DNA from: an uncultured Pelagibacteraceae bacterium
GTDB lineage: Bacteria; Pseudomonadota; Alphaproteobacteria; Pelagibacterales; AG-422-B15
Assembly: GCA_902564295.1 (NCBI GenBank)
Contig: CACFAO010000010.1
Coordinates: forward strand, 1 to 42,737
Length of the DNA stretch: 42,737 nucleotides
Direction of reading: 5' to 3'
In this document: one piece after another, positions 7,405 through 16,090 of the stretch
How positions within the stretch are numbered: position 1 is the stretch's first letter
Layout: each line of letters begins with the position of its first letter
Program-made: the position numbers and the translations under genes
Notes under the pieces: generated by a model
Seen by the model: only the letters and a program-made list of their open reading frames with translations
Databases searched by the model: none
What the model was told of the DNA's origin: nothing

Positions 7405-8609
7405 AATCAACATACTTTATTAATTTCATGATGGGCATGTATATCTTTATATTTTTTGCCTATTTATTTGGTCCATTGATCATAATGAGTATTACAGCAT
7501 TTAACTCTGCTGAGTTTCCATCTATTTCTCCTTGGGAGTGTTTTAGTTTTAGATGGTTTAATGAAGGAAAAATTGCATACGACGGGCAACATTTAGCAGG
7601 CCTCCTTTCAGATTGGCGATTACATGATGGAATTATTAGTAGTTTAATTATAGGAGCAGGAGTCGTATCACTTTCTGTACCAATTGGCATGGCAGCCGCA
7701 ATTGTCTTAACACAAGTTCGATCTCAGTTAAGAGATATTTATTATTCAATCTCTATTATGCCTGTTTTATTTCCCGGTGTTATTATTGGAATATCCACCG
7801 TAGTATTATGGGATCGTATAGCGGGACTTGGAGGAGATGGATTCATTTCTGATGTTGGTAGAAACGGAATATTTCTCACAATTCTAGCACAAACATGCTT
7901 TATATCAACTTACTGCTTTTTAATTTTTGTTGCAAGACTTCAAAGATTTGATCAAACACAAGAGGAAGCTGCATTAGATTTAGGCGCAACTCAAACACAA
8001 GTGTTTTTTAAAATTTTAGTACCTTATTTAATGCCGGCGATTGCATCAGCAGCGGTTATTGCCTTTTTGTTTTCTTTTGAAAATTATAATACGACTGTAT
8101 TTAGTATCTTATCTGATCAAACATTAACCACAGTCATTGCTTCCAAAGTAAGACTTGGCATAAGTCCCGCATTAAGTGCATTAGCTTTAACCATCATAGC
8201 ATTAACTGTAATTGCAGCTGTTACATATGAAATATTAAGAAGAAGAAGTGAAAAAAAATATGCTCAATCTCAAGAAATATTTGTTAAAGAGAAAGCAGCA
8301 TCTGGCAGAATTAATAAGGAATACAAAGCAGGTTTTAAAGTTCCAAAAGGAATAGTTGCAATCTTGCTTATATTGGTCTTTGCTACTTATGCAGCAACAC
8401 AAATCGTCAAAAACGATCTTTATGGGCAGTCTTGCATCGATGCTGCGGATCAGGAAAAAAAATCAAAATTCCTTGAACAATTGCAAACCTTAGAGTCTAA
8501 TGAATTAACTGAGGAAGAACTCTCAGGAGGATCCTTGGGAGGAACAGAAGATTACGGTGACATTTTTGGAGATCCATCGCTATTCCAAGATTTTGGAGGA
8601 TTTGATTAA
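7401..8609 (+). CDS. potC: Polyamine-type ABC transporter permease 2 with unusual C-terminal extension
   Basis: Residues 1 to about 282 form a standard PotC/PotI permease, with an N-terminal membrane helix (MYIFIFFAYLFGPLIIMS) and the EAA loop EEAALDLGATQTQVFFKIL near residues 188-206. The usual protein ends shortly after the last helix at 250-270 residues or slightly more, but this one runs to 402. After a charged linker there is an extra hydrophobic helix at about 317-336 (GIVAILLILVFATYAATQIV). An acidic, glycine- and phenylalanine-rich tail follows (GGTEDYGDIFGDPSLFQDFG) with one cysteine at 345. The frame is continuous with no sign of a fusion to a known domain. The ureohydrolase gene starts five bases after its stop. 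Confidence 0.88.
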   Translation: MKSTYFINFMMGMYIFIFFAYLFGPLIIMSITAFNSAEFPSISPWECFSFRWFNEGKIAYDGQHLAGLLSDWRLHDGIISSLIIGAGVVSLSVPIGMAAAIVLTQVRSQLRDIYYSISIMPVLFPGVIIGISTVVLWDRIAGLGGDGFISDVGRNGIFLTILAQTCFISTYCFLIFVARLQRFDQTQEEAALDLGATQTQVFFKILVPYLMPAIASAAVIAFLFSFENYNTTVFSILSDQTLTTVIASKVRLGISPALSALALTIIALTVIAAVTYEILRRRSEKKYAQSQEIFVKEKAASGRINKEYKAGFKVPKGIVAILLILVFATYAATQIVKNDLYGQSCIDAADQEKKSKFLEQLQTLESNELTEEELSGGSLGGTEDYGDIFGDPSLFQDFGGFD

Positions 8610-8614
8610 ACTTT

Positions 8615-9574
8615 ATGACTGATAAAAAAGAACCTATTCAACCAATAAGTGGTACCGTTGTTCCAAGATACGCTGGACCTTCTACATTTGCACGTTTACC
8701 AGAACTAAGAGATGTTGATCATTGTGATGTAGCAATAATCGGCGTACCATTTGATGCAGGAACAAGCTACAGACCAGGAGCTAGGTTTGGTCCGCAGGCA
8801 GTTCGACAGGCTTCTCGCCAATTAAGAACAAATTATCATCCGGATTATGATGTTGAACCATTTAAGGTTCAGCAAGTTGCTGACGCAGGAGACATTGCCT
8901 GCAACCCATTTGATATTGATGAGGCCATCAAGCAAATTGAAAAAGGAGCTGATGATTTTCTTTCAAAAGCAGGAAGCATTGTCACAATTGGCGGTGATCA
9001 CACAATTGCATTACCACTTTTAAGATCTATTAACAAAAAAGTTGGGGGACCAGTTGCTTTGGTTCATTTTGATGCCCATTTAGATACGTGGGACACTTAT
9101 TTTGGTGCACCTTATACGCATGGAACTCCATTTAGACGAGCAAGAGAGGAAAGTTTATTTTTAGATGATGCTTCAATGCACATTGGTATTAGGGGGCCTT
9201 TATACAGCACTAATGATCTAAAAAATGATCGAGATCTAGGATTTAAAACAATACATTGCGATGAATTCCAGACCCACTCAATTGATCAAATTGTTCAGAG
9301 AATTAAAGATAGAATTGGAGATAACCCTCTTTATATATCTATTGATATTGATGTCTTAGATCCTGCTCATGCTCCAGGCACAGGAACTCCCGAAGTAGCT
9401 GGCATGACCACAAGAGAAATTTTAAATGTGTTACGTGGTCTTGCTGGATCTCAACTTGTTTCAGCTGATGTAGTTGAAGTTGCACCAGCCTATGATCATG
9501 CTGAACTGACATCTACTGCTGCAGCTACAATCGTTTACGAATTAATAAATATTATTGCGCGAAATCCAAAGTAA
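8615..9574 (+). CDS. speB: Agmatinase-family ureohydrolase
   Basis: This 319-residue binuclear-manganese hydrolase cleaves a guanidino group to urea. The metal ligands are visible: His129 in GGDHT, Asp153, His155 and Asp157 in FDAHLDTW, and Asp244 and Asp246 in SIDIDVLDPAHAPGTG. Agmatinase is the default call, giving putrescine and urea. However, guanidinobutyrase, guanidinopropionase and guanidine hydrolase share these motifs and the RPGARFGPQAVRQ segment, so the exact substrate is open. It is the last gene of the polyamine-type ABC operon, which suggests it acts on the imported compound or on its guanidino precursor. Its TAA stop directly abuts the stop of convergent xth. Confidence 0.88.
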   Translation: MTDKKEPIQPISGTVVPRYAGPSTFARLPELRDVDHCDVAIIGVPFDAGTSYRPGARFGPQAVRQASRQLRTNYHPDYDVEPFKVQQVADAGDIACNPFDIDEAIKQIEKGADDFLSKAGSIVTIGGDHTIALPLLRSINKKVGGPVALVHFDAHLDTWDTYFGAPYTHGTPFRRAREESLFLDDASMHIGIRGPLYSTNDLKNDRDLGFKTIHCDEFQTHSIDQIVQRIKDRIGDNPLYISIDIDVLDPAHAPGTGTPEVAGMTTREILNVLRGLAGSQLVSADVVEVAPAYDHAELTSTAAATIVYELINIIARNPK

Positions 9575-10354
9575 TTATTTTATTTCAAACCAAATAGGCA
9601 CATGGTCAGAAGGTCGCTCAAGACCTCTGAATTGTTTTTCTATTTGACAGTCTGTTATACGATCAACAGCACTTGGTGTGGCAAGAAAATGATCAATTCG
9701 AAGACCGTTATCTTTTTCCCATGATCCTCTTGAATAATCCCAGTATGTAAATTCATAAGCTTTTGAATTATAAATTCTAAGCACATCAGACAGGCCTAAA
9801 TTTATAATTTCTCTGTAAATTTTTATTGAGTCTGGATGATGCAAAGCGTCATTTTTCCACTTATTAATATCAATCGCGTCATCAGAACCAGGTATTATAT
9901 TGTAATCTCCTCCAAATATAACTGTTTCATGGTCTTCTATTTTATTTTGAGCATACTTTTTAAGTCTTTTCATCCAATCTAATTTGTAAGGAAATTTATC
10001 AGTATCAATTGGATTACCATTAGGAAGATATAAAGAGACAATATTAAAAGGATTTTCAACTTGTACCTGTGCATCAATAAATCTTGCTTGAACATCTTTT
10101 TTGTTTCCCGGCAAAGTATCTGTAATTTTTTTTATTGGGACTTTTGATAATATTGCCACTCCATTATATGATTTTTGACCCTTTTTAATTATTTGGTACC
10201 CAAGTGAAGAAATCTCTTCTTCAGGAAAGTTTTCATCAGTTGATTTCGTTTCCTGAAGCATGACTATATCTGGCTTAACTGTTTTATCTAATTCAATTAA
10301 ATGAGGTAAACGAACCCTTATTGAATTTACATTCCAACTTACTATTTTTACCAT
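9575..10354 (-). CDS. xth: Exodeoxyribonuclease III (AP endonuclease)
   Basis: This is a 259-residue member of the exonuclease III family, which incises abasic sites and trims 3' ends in base-excision repair. It begins VKIVSWNVNSIRVRLP, the usual start with the metal-binding asparagine. It carries the catalytic glutamate in MLQETKS (Glu35), the GGDYNI aspartate-asparagine pair, the DHFLATPS segment and the terminal SDHVPIWFE with the catalytic Asp-His. The length is normal. It is transcribed divergently from dgt, with 86 bases between the starts, and its stop abuts that of the ureohydrolase gene. Confidence 0.95.
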   Translation of the reverse strand: MVKIVSWNVNSIRVRLPHLIELDKTVKPDIVMLQETKSTDENFPEEEISSLGYQIIKKGQKSYNGVAILSKVPIKKITDTLPGNKKDVQARFIDAQVQVENPFNIVSLYLPNGNPIDTDKFPYKLDWMKRLKKYAQNKIEDHETVIFGGDYNIIPGSDDAIDINKWKNDALHHPDSIKIYREIINLGLSDVLRIYNSKAYEFTYWDYSRGSWEKDNGLRIDHFLATPSAVDRITDCQIEKQFRGLERPSDHVPIWFEIK

Positions 10355-10440
10355 CCGTATTCTTTTATTGTTATTTTAAGATTCTTAAAGTAATGAGTTT
10401 ATTGTACAATAAAAATTTATGTTACCAATTCTATTTAGTA

Positions 10441-11577
10441 ATGATTTCTGAGGATTTATCTTTTATTTCAACCAATCAAGAAACTTCAAAAGGTAGACTG
10501 TATAAAGAGAATTACAGTCAAACTAGATCAGAGTTCCAACGGGATCGTGACCGAATTCTTCACTCTGCTGCCTTTAGACGACTTAAACACAAGACACAGG
10601 TATTTGTTTCAAATGAAGGAGACCACTACAGGACAAGATTAACACATTCGCTAGAAGTGTCACAAATTGCTAGGTCAATAAGTAAAATATTCAATCTCAA
10701 TGAAGATTTAACTGAAACATTATCCTTAAGTCATGATATTGGTCATCCGCCATTTGGACATGCTGGAGAAGATGCTCTTTCAGAATGCATGGTTTCTCAT
10801 GAGGGTTTTGACCATAATGATCAAGCGATTAGAATTGTACATTTGTTAGAAAAAAAGTATTTTGATTTTGAAGGCTTAAACCTAACGTGGGAAACACTTG
10901 AAGGACTCGTAAAGCATAATGGGCCGATGATAAAAGATGTTCCAAAAACCATAGAAGCTCTCGATAAAGAGTTTGACTTAAAGTTGAATGAGTTTTCTTC
11001 AATTGAAGCGCAGATAGCTTCAATAGCGGATGACATTGCATACAATAATCATGATTTAGATGATGGACTTAGAGCAGGTTTTTTTTCATATGATGATTTG
11101 GTTGAATTGCCAATGATTGGTGAAATTATTAAAAATTTTCCGAAAAATTATAACTCTTACGATATGCAGCGTATAAATAATGAAATAACAAGAAAATCAA
11201 CCTCAATTATGATTACTGATGTAATTAATACAATTAGTGAGAAAGTTAAAAAATCAAAAGTAAGATGCAATGAAGATGTCAGGCTTAATAATGAAAAAAT
11301 TGCTGACTTTTCAGATAAAACAAAAGAAGAAGTAAAGTATATTAGATCTTTCCTATCAATGAAAATGTATAATCATGATAAAGTAAAAGCAATGACCAGT
11401 AACGCTCATCAAGTTATATCATCACTATTCAAACTATTTATAGAACAAGATGAAAAATTCATAAAAGAGCATATGAAGCAAATTATTTCTGATGAGGATA
11501 AACCAAGAGCAGTATGCGACTTCATTGCTGGAATGACTGATAACTATGCTCAGAATTTTTATAGTAAATTTAATTAG
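10441..11577 (+). CDS. dgt: dGTP triphosphohydrolase-like protein (HD domain)
   Basis: This is a deoxyguanosinetriphosphate triphosphohydrolase-like protein (type 2 family) that hydrolyses dNTPs to deoxynucleosides and triphosphate. The metal-binding HD motifs are visible in RLTHSLEVSQIARSI and LSHDIGHPPFGHAGEDAL, with a downstream IADDIAYNNHDLDDG segment. The open frame extends upstream to a TTG at 10321, but that extra part is hydrophobic and unlike the family. The ATG at 10441 gives MISEDLSF and the conserved ETSKGRLYKE-FQRDRDRIL-RRLKHKTQVF start after about 15 residues, hence 378 residues. argS follows after three bases, as in many Alphaproteobacteria. Confidence 0.92.
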   Translation: MISEDLSFISTNQETSKGRLYKENYSQTRSEFQRDRDRILHSAAFRRLKHKTQVFVSNEGDHYRTRLTHSLEVSQIARSISKIFNLNEDLTETLSLSHDIGHPPFGHAGEDALSECMVSHEGFDHNDQAIRIVHLLEKKYFDFEGLNLTWETLEGLVKHNGPMIKDVPKTIEALDKEFDLKLNEFSSIEAQIASIADDIAYNNHDLDDGLRAGFFSYDDLVELPMIGEIIKNFPKNYNSYDMQRINNEITRKSTSIMITDVINTISEKVKKSKVRCNEDVRLNNEKIADFSDKTKEEVKYIRSFLSMKMYNHDKVKAMTSNAHQVISSLFKLFIEQDEKFIKEHMKQIISDEDKPRAVCDFIAGMTDNYAQNFYSKFN

Positions 11578-11580
11578 CTT

Positions 11581-13320
11581 ATGAGAAACATAAATGATTA
11601 TTTAAAGAATATAATCGGAGCAGAATTTTCGAAAATATTTAATGTTTCGAATGAAACTATAGAGAAGAGCTCATTTGTAGTTGAATACCCAAAAAACAAA
11701 TCTGATGGTGAGCTAAGTACAAATATTTGTATGGTTCTTGCAAAAGAGATATCAGCAAATCCAGTAGAGGCAGCGAAAACTCTCATTAAATCATTAGAGA
11801 AAATTGAGGATTTTGAGATGTTGGAAGTTGCAGGTCCAGGTTTTTTAAATTTTAATATTTCTAAAGATACTTGGTTTAAATTTTTAAGTCAGTTGCTAGA
11901 AACGAACTTGCTCTTTAATGAAGAAATTGGTCTAAATAAAAATATAAATGTCGAATATGTATCAGCGAATCCTACAGGCCCCTTACATATCGGTCATTGT
12001 AGAGGAGCGGTTTTTGGTGATGTACTATCAAATCTACTTAAAGTCACCGGTCACAATGTAACAAAAGAATACTACATAAATGATGCAGGCACTCAAATTG
12101 ATACTCTTGCAAACTCTACAATTATTAGAATAAAAGAAATCATCAATAGCAAAAACGAAGAAAATTATCCAGATGATTTTTATCCTGGAGAATATCTAAT
12201 CGATATTGCTAAAAAAATAATAGACAAATACGGGACAACAATTATTAAAAGCGACAATCACTTTACATTAATAAAAGACGAGTGTGTAAATTTACTTTTA
12301 GAAAACATAAAAAAAGACTTAGACAAACTATCAATTAATCAGGATATTTTTGTTTCAGAAAAAGAATTAATAACTCAAGGTAAAATCGACAAAACCATAG
12401 ATGAACTCAAAAATATGAATTTAATCTATGAGGGCATTTTAGATAAGCCTAAAGGTAAACAAATTGAAGATTGGGAACCAAGAAAGCAATTATTATTTAA
12501 ATCATCTGAATATGGAGATGAAATCGATAGGCCATTACAAAAATCAGATGGTGAGTGGACTTACTTTGCAAACGATATTGCATATCATTATGATAAATAC
12601 TTAAGAGGATCGACACATTTAATCGACATATTAGGCGCTGATCATGGCGGATACATTAAGAGAATGAGTGCTTCGATACAGGCTCTAACTAATAACAAAG
12701 CAAGATTTACAGCAAAGTTATGTCAAATGGTAAAACTTATCATTGATGGTAAGGAATTAAAAATGTCAAAAAGATCTGGTGACTTCATTACCTTAAGTGA
12801 TTTAGTGAAAGAAGTTGGCAGTGATAGTATAAGATTTATGATGATGTACAGAAAAAATGAAGCACCCTTAGAGTTTGATTTTAAAAAAGTAACTGAACAG
12901 TCTAAAGAAAATCCAGTTTTTTATGTGCAGTATGCTCATGCAAGAATTTCATCTGTATTAAACAATCTTCATTCTCAAAATATTAAATTAAATTTAGAGA
13001 ATTTTAGTGAATGTAATTTTTCTGAACTTAATGATCTTTCTGAAATATCCCTTTTAAAAAAAATCCTGGATTATAGTAATATCATTAATACGTCAGTTTC
13101 TTTATTTGAGCCCCATCGAATTGCATATTACTTGTATGAATTAGCATCAGAATTTCACTCTTTATGGAGTCAGGGAAAAGTAGATAACAGTAAGAAATTT
13201 ATAGATGCCGATAATATACCAAGGACTTATGCTCGAATGGCACTACTGATTGCTACTCAGAGAACAATAAAATCTGGACTTGATATTCTTGGAGTTTCCT
13301 CGCCAGATGAAATGAAATAA
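11581..13320 (+). CDS. argS: Arginyl-tRNA synthetase
   Basis: This class I aminoacyl-tRNA synthetase of 579 residues charges tRNA-Arg in the cytoplasm. The ATP-binding HIGH motif is in NPTGPLHIGHCRGAV (His136 to His139), and the KMSKS-type loop reads KMSKRSGDF around residue 395, as is common in ArgS. The N-terminal Add1 domain occupies about the first 110 residues. The C-terminal DALR anticodon-binding domain (from about 460, YVQYAHARISSVLNN) ends normally at RTIKSGLDILGVSSPDEM. It sits in the dgt-argS-nagZ-scpAB order typical of Alphaproteobacteria, three bases after dgt. Confidence 0.96.
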   Translation: MRNINDYLKNIIGAEFSKIFNVSNETIEKSSFVVEYPKNKSDGELSTNICMVLAKEISANPVEAAKTLIKSLEKIEDFEMLEVAGPGFLNFNISKDTWFKFLSQLLETNLLFNEEIGLNKNINVEYVSANPTGPLHIGHCRGAVFGDVLSNLLKVTGHNVTKEYYINDAGTQIDTLANSTIIRIKEIINSKNEENYPDDFYPGEYLIDIAKKIIDKYGTTIIKSDNHFTLIKDECVNLLLENIKKDLDKLSINQDIFVSEKELITQGKIDKTIDELKNMNLIYEGILDKPKGKQIEDWEPRKQLLFKSSEYGDEIDRPLQKSDGEWTYFANDIAYHYDKYLRGSTHLIDILGADHGGYIKRMSASIQALTNNKARFTAKLCQMVKLIIDGKELKMSKRSGDFITLSDLVKEVGSDSIRFMMMYRKNEAPLEFDFKKVTEQSKENPVFYVQYAHARISSVLNNLHSQNIKLNLENFSECNFSELNDLSEISLLKKILDYSNIINTSVSLFEPHRIAYYLYELASEFHSLWSQGKVDNSKKFIDADNIPRTYARMALLIATQRTIKSGLDILGVSSPDEMK

Positions 13321-13323
13321 AAA

Positions 13324-13506
13324 ATGAGGTTCATAATTTTCTCTTTAATTTTAGCAACTTTTATTACTGCCATTTATTTTTATACTAAAAAAGAAGAAGA
13401 AGAGATTATCGAAATAAAAACCAATTTAAATGATTATAGAATAATACCAAAAGACAAGGGAGGCGTCGATACTCCTGACTTAAATATATACGATCTTGGA
13501 GATTAA
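13324..13506 (+). CDS. Small single-pass membrane protein, probable SPOR-protein remnant
   Basis: This 60-residue protein starts three bases after argS and ends nine bases before nagZ. That is exactly where many Alphaproteobacteria encode a SPOR-domain peptidoglycan-binding protein. It has an N-terminal membrane helix (residues 2-20, FIIFSLILATFITAIYF), a short KKEEEEI charged linker and a conserved-looking tail (YRIIPKDKGGVDTPDLNIYD). From memory, that tail resembles the KVRP-DPGG-EVPN-VYDRL strip found before the SPOR domain in those proteins. The SPOR domain itself is missing; the frame ends cleanly and nagZ follows at once, so no decayed SPOR sequence is left. Function unknown; a role in envelope or division biology is inference from position. 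Confidence 0.7.
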   Translation: MRFIIFSLILATFITAIYFYTKKEEEEIIEIKTNLNDYRIIPKDKGGVDTPDLNIYDLGD

Positions 13507-13515
13507 TTTAATAAA

Positions 13516-14526
13516 ATGAAAAAATACCTTCCTTTAATTTGTGGTATTTCGGGAGAAAAATTAACAACCGAAGAAATAAAATTTTTTAGAGATTACAAAC
13601 CTTGGGGAATAATTTTATTTGAAAGAAACTGTATTAATAAGGACAATTTAAAAAATTTAACTAAAGAACTCAAAGAAATTAATCATCAAAATATTCCAAT
13701 ATTGATAGATCAGGAAGGTGGAAGAGTTTCAAGACTAAATTTTAAGGGTGTCACTAAATTTAAATCAAATCTTTTTTTTGGGCAAATTATTGAGAAGGAT
13801 GCAGACTTAGGGTTTGAATTATTAAGACTAAATACTGAAATTTTAGCCCATACCTTAAAAGAATTGGGCATTAACACAAACACAGTGCCGGTTTTAGATT
13901 TACCAACTGCAAATGAAAGTGGTGTAATTGGAGATCGAGCTTTTTCGATAAATGAAAGGACTGTCTCTAAAGCAGGCAAGATAGTAATTGAAACAAATAA
14001 TAAATGCGGCATAGCTTCTGTGATTAAACATTTACCTGGGCATGGCCGAGCAAGAGTTGACAGTCATTTTGAAATGCCTAAAGTAGATGAAATTGAAGAT
14101 GAACTTTTAAGTACTGATTTTAAGCCTTTTCAGAACAATTCCGACGCATTATTAGGTATGACGGCACATATTTTGTTTAAGTCTTTAGACGATCAAAATA
14201 TAGTTACTTTCTCAAAAAAAATTATTGAAACAATAATCAGAAATAAAATTGGCTTTAAAGGATTATTGATGACTGATGATATTTCAATGAAAGCAATTTC
14301 AGATGATGTTGATATTGCTGCTTTAAAATCACTTAGTGCCGGTTGTGACCTTGTTCTGCACTGTAATGGAAAAATCAATGAAATTAATAAGATAGCTGAA
14401 AGAATTAAGAATGAAGCTGAGCCTATTTTAATACCTGACGATCTTATCGATATGTATCAGACAAAATCGGATTTCTCACATGAAGAAAACATAAAAGCCT
14501 ACGAATATCTAACCAAGCACCTTTAA
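13516..14526 (+). CDS. nagZ: Beta-N-acetylglucosaminidase, glycoside hydrolase family 3
   Basis: This 336-residue cytoplasmic enzyme removes N-acetylglucosamine from anhydromuropeptides in peptidoglycan recycling. Family 3 motifs are clear: the DQEGGRVSRL segment, the KHLPGHGRARVDSHFEMP loop with the NagZ acid/base histidine-aspartate dyad, and MTDDISMKAIS with the catalytic nucleophile aspartate. The length fits the single-domain NagZ class. It lies nine bases after the small membrane protein and 59 bases before scpA, which appears to have its own promoter. Confidence 0.94.
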   Translation: MKKYLPLICGISGEKLTTEEIKFFRDYKPWGIILFERNCINKDNLKNLTKELKEINHQNIPILIDQEGGRVSRLNFKGVTKFKSNLFFGQIIEKDADLGFELLRLNTEILAHTLKELGINTNTVPVLDLPTANESGVIGDRAFSINERTVSKAGKIVIETNNKCGIASVIKHLPGHGRARVDSHFEMPKVDEIEDELLSTDFKPFQNNSDALLGMTAHILFKSLDDQNIVTFSKKIIETIIRNKIGFKGLLMTDDISMKAISDDVDIAALKSLSAGCDLVLHCNGKINEINKIAERIKNEAEPILIPDDLIDMYQTKSDFSHEENIKAYEYLTKHL

Positions 14527-14556
14527 TGTATTTTATCGTATATAAACATCATCTGT

Positions 14557-14564
14557 TATATAAT
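14557..14564 (+). promoter_or_regulatory. Candidate -10 element for scpA
   Basis: TATATAAT lies 21 bases before the scpA ATG in the 59-base gap after nagZ, with no convincing -35. It would give a leader of about 15 bases. No Shine-Dalgarno is visible before the ATG. Confidence 0.35.
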
Positions 14565-14585
14565 AAAGAATCAAAAAATTGAAAA

Positions 14586-15383
14586 ATGGAAGATATTTCA
14601 AGTACTTATACTGAACAGGATGCATCTAATCAAACTAGCCCAGATGATTTGATTGTAAACTTGGGAGAATTCGAAGGTCCCCTAGATCTGCTGTTAACAT
14701 TAGCTAAATCTCAAAAAGTTGATTTAATGAAAATTTCCATTCTTCAGCTCACGGAGCAATACTTGGAGTTTATAGAAAAAGTTCGTAATCGCAATTTAGA
14801 GTTGGCAGCTGACTATCTTGTTATGGCAGCTTGGATGGCTTACTTAAAATCCAATTTGTTAATACCAAGAGAAGAGTCAGGTGAAGAATTGAGTGCTGAA
14901 GAAATGGCAGAAAGATTGAAATTTCAACTCAAGAAACTTGAAGCGATTCGACAAGTTTCTCAAAAATTAATGAATTTACCAAAACTTGGTACAGATTTTT
15001 TTAATAGAGGGATGCCTGAAGGCATAAGGTTGATACGAACGCCTGAATATTATCTGGATTTATACGATCTTTTAAAATCATATGCAGATCAAAGGTACAG
15101 AACTGCCTACTCATCGATGACTATTGAAAGACCGCCTGTTTTTGCAATGGAAGATGCGCTTGTTAGACTTCAAAGAATGATAGGTGATGTACCAGAATGG
15201 ACTCGGCTTGAGAAATTTTTACCACATGAATTTTCAAATGGTAAAAGCGCTAGATCAGGTGTTGCAGGGACCCTGGCTGCAGCAATGGAACTTGTAAGAG
15301 AAGGGGTACTTGAAGTGCAGCAGCTGGTTCCTTTTGGACCAGTATTTTTAAAAAATAAAAAGGACGATGAATTCATTAATTAA
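14586..15383 (+). CDS. scpA: Segregation and condensation protein A (kleisin)
   Basis: This is the kleisin subunit of the SMC-ScpAB condensin complex that organises the chromosome, 265 residues. The N-terminal LGEFEGPLDLLLTLAKSQKVDLMKI segment is the family signature for binding the SMC neck. It is followed by ADYLVMAAWMAYLKSNLLIP and a C-terminal winged-helix region (from about 170) that binds the SMC head. Its partner scpB follows after seven bases. The smc gene itself is not in the window. Confidence 0.93.
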   Translation: MEDISSTYTEQDASNQTSPDDLIVNLGEFEGPLDLLLTLAKSQKVDLMKISILQLTEQYLEFIEKVRNRNLELAADYLVMAAWMAYLKSNLLIPREESGEELSAEEMAERLKFQLKKLEAIRQVSQKLMNLPKLGTDFFNRGMPEGIRLIRTPEYYLDLYDLLKSYADQRYRTAYSSMTIERPPVFAMEDALVRLQRMIGDVPEWTRLEKFLPHEFSNGKSARSGVAGTLAAAMELVREGVLEVQQLVPFGPVFLKNKKDDEFIN

Positions 15384-15390
15384 ATAAATT

Positions 15391-16074
15391 ATGTCTGATG
15401 AAGTAGAAAAAAATAATGTCATGAATTTTCCATCTGAGGATATGGACAATCTTAGAATTCTCGAGGCTCTTCTATTTGCAGCAAATGAACCCCTTGATGC
15501 AGAGAGTTTAAAGGCAAGATTGCCGAAGGGTACAAATTTAAACAAATTAATAAATTTAATTGAAGCTCAATATAAAAATAGGGGAGTTAATCTGGTCAAA
15601 ACTGGCAATAAATGGAGCTTTAAAACTGCCACCGATCTAGCACCAATGATGAAAAAAGAAAAAATAGTTCAAAGAAAACTATCAAAGGCTGCTACTGAGA
15701 CTTTGGCAATAATCGCCTATCATCAACCTGTTACAAGAGCTGAAGTTGAAGACATAAGAGGAGTTCATTTTAGTCCTGGAACTCTTGATGTTCTTATGGA
15801 GTTAAACTGGGTGAGGCCAATCGGTAGAAAGAAGGTACCAGGAAGGCCCATTATTTATGGTACTACTGAGAGGTTCTTAGAGTACTTCCAGTTAGAACAA
15901 GTCACAGATTTACCTGGACTTGAAGAATTAAAAGCAGCTGGACTTTTAGAAAGCCGCCTGCCTCCAAATTTAGACATACGAGAACCAAAAGAAATTGATC
16001 ACAGCCAGATAGAACCATTCGGAGAAGATGAAAATATAGATGATCTGATTCAAAGTGGACATGAGGCAGAATAG
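15391..16074 (+). CDS. scpB: Segregation and condensation protein B
   Basis: This 227-residue dimeric winged-helix partner of ScpA begins with the family hallmark RILEALLFAANEPLDAESL. It continues with LSKAATETLAIIAYHQPVTRAEVEDIRG, the second winged-helix motif, and GRPIIYGTTERFLEYFQL. The acidic C-terminal tail is variable in the family. In many Alphaproteobacteria the next gene is tatA. Here a 5.5-kb block of iron-related genes comes in between, with the di-haem oxidoreductase starting 16 bases downstream. Confidence 0.94.
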   Translation: MSDEVEKNNVMNFPSEDMDNLRILEALLFAANEPLDAESLKARLPKGTNLNKLINLIEAQYKNRGVNLVKTGNKWSFKTATDLAPMMKKEKIVQRKLSKAATETLAIIAYHQPVTRAEVEDIRGVHFSPGTLDVLMELNWVRPIGRKKVPGRPIIYGTTERFLEYFQLEQVTDLPGLEELKAAGLLESRLPPNLDIREPKEIDHSQIEPFGEDENIDDLIQSGHEAE

Positions 16075-16090
16075 AAATTAGCCTTAAATT

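Noticed and set aside
10321-10440. Upstream extension of dgt from a TTG start
   Set aside because: The extra 40 residues are hydrophobic and unlike the family; the ATG at 10441 gives the expected N-terminus.
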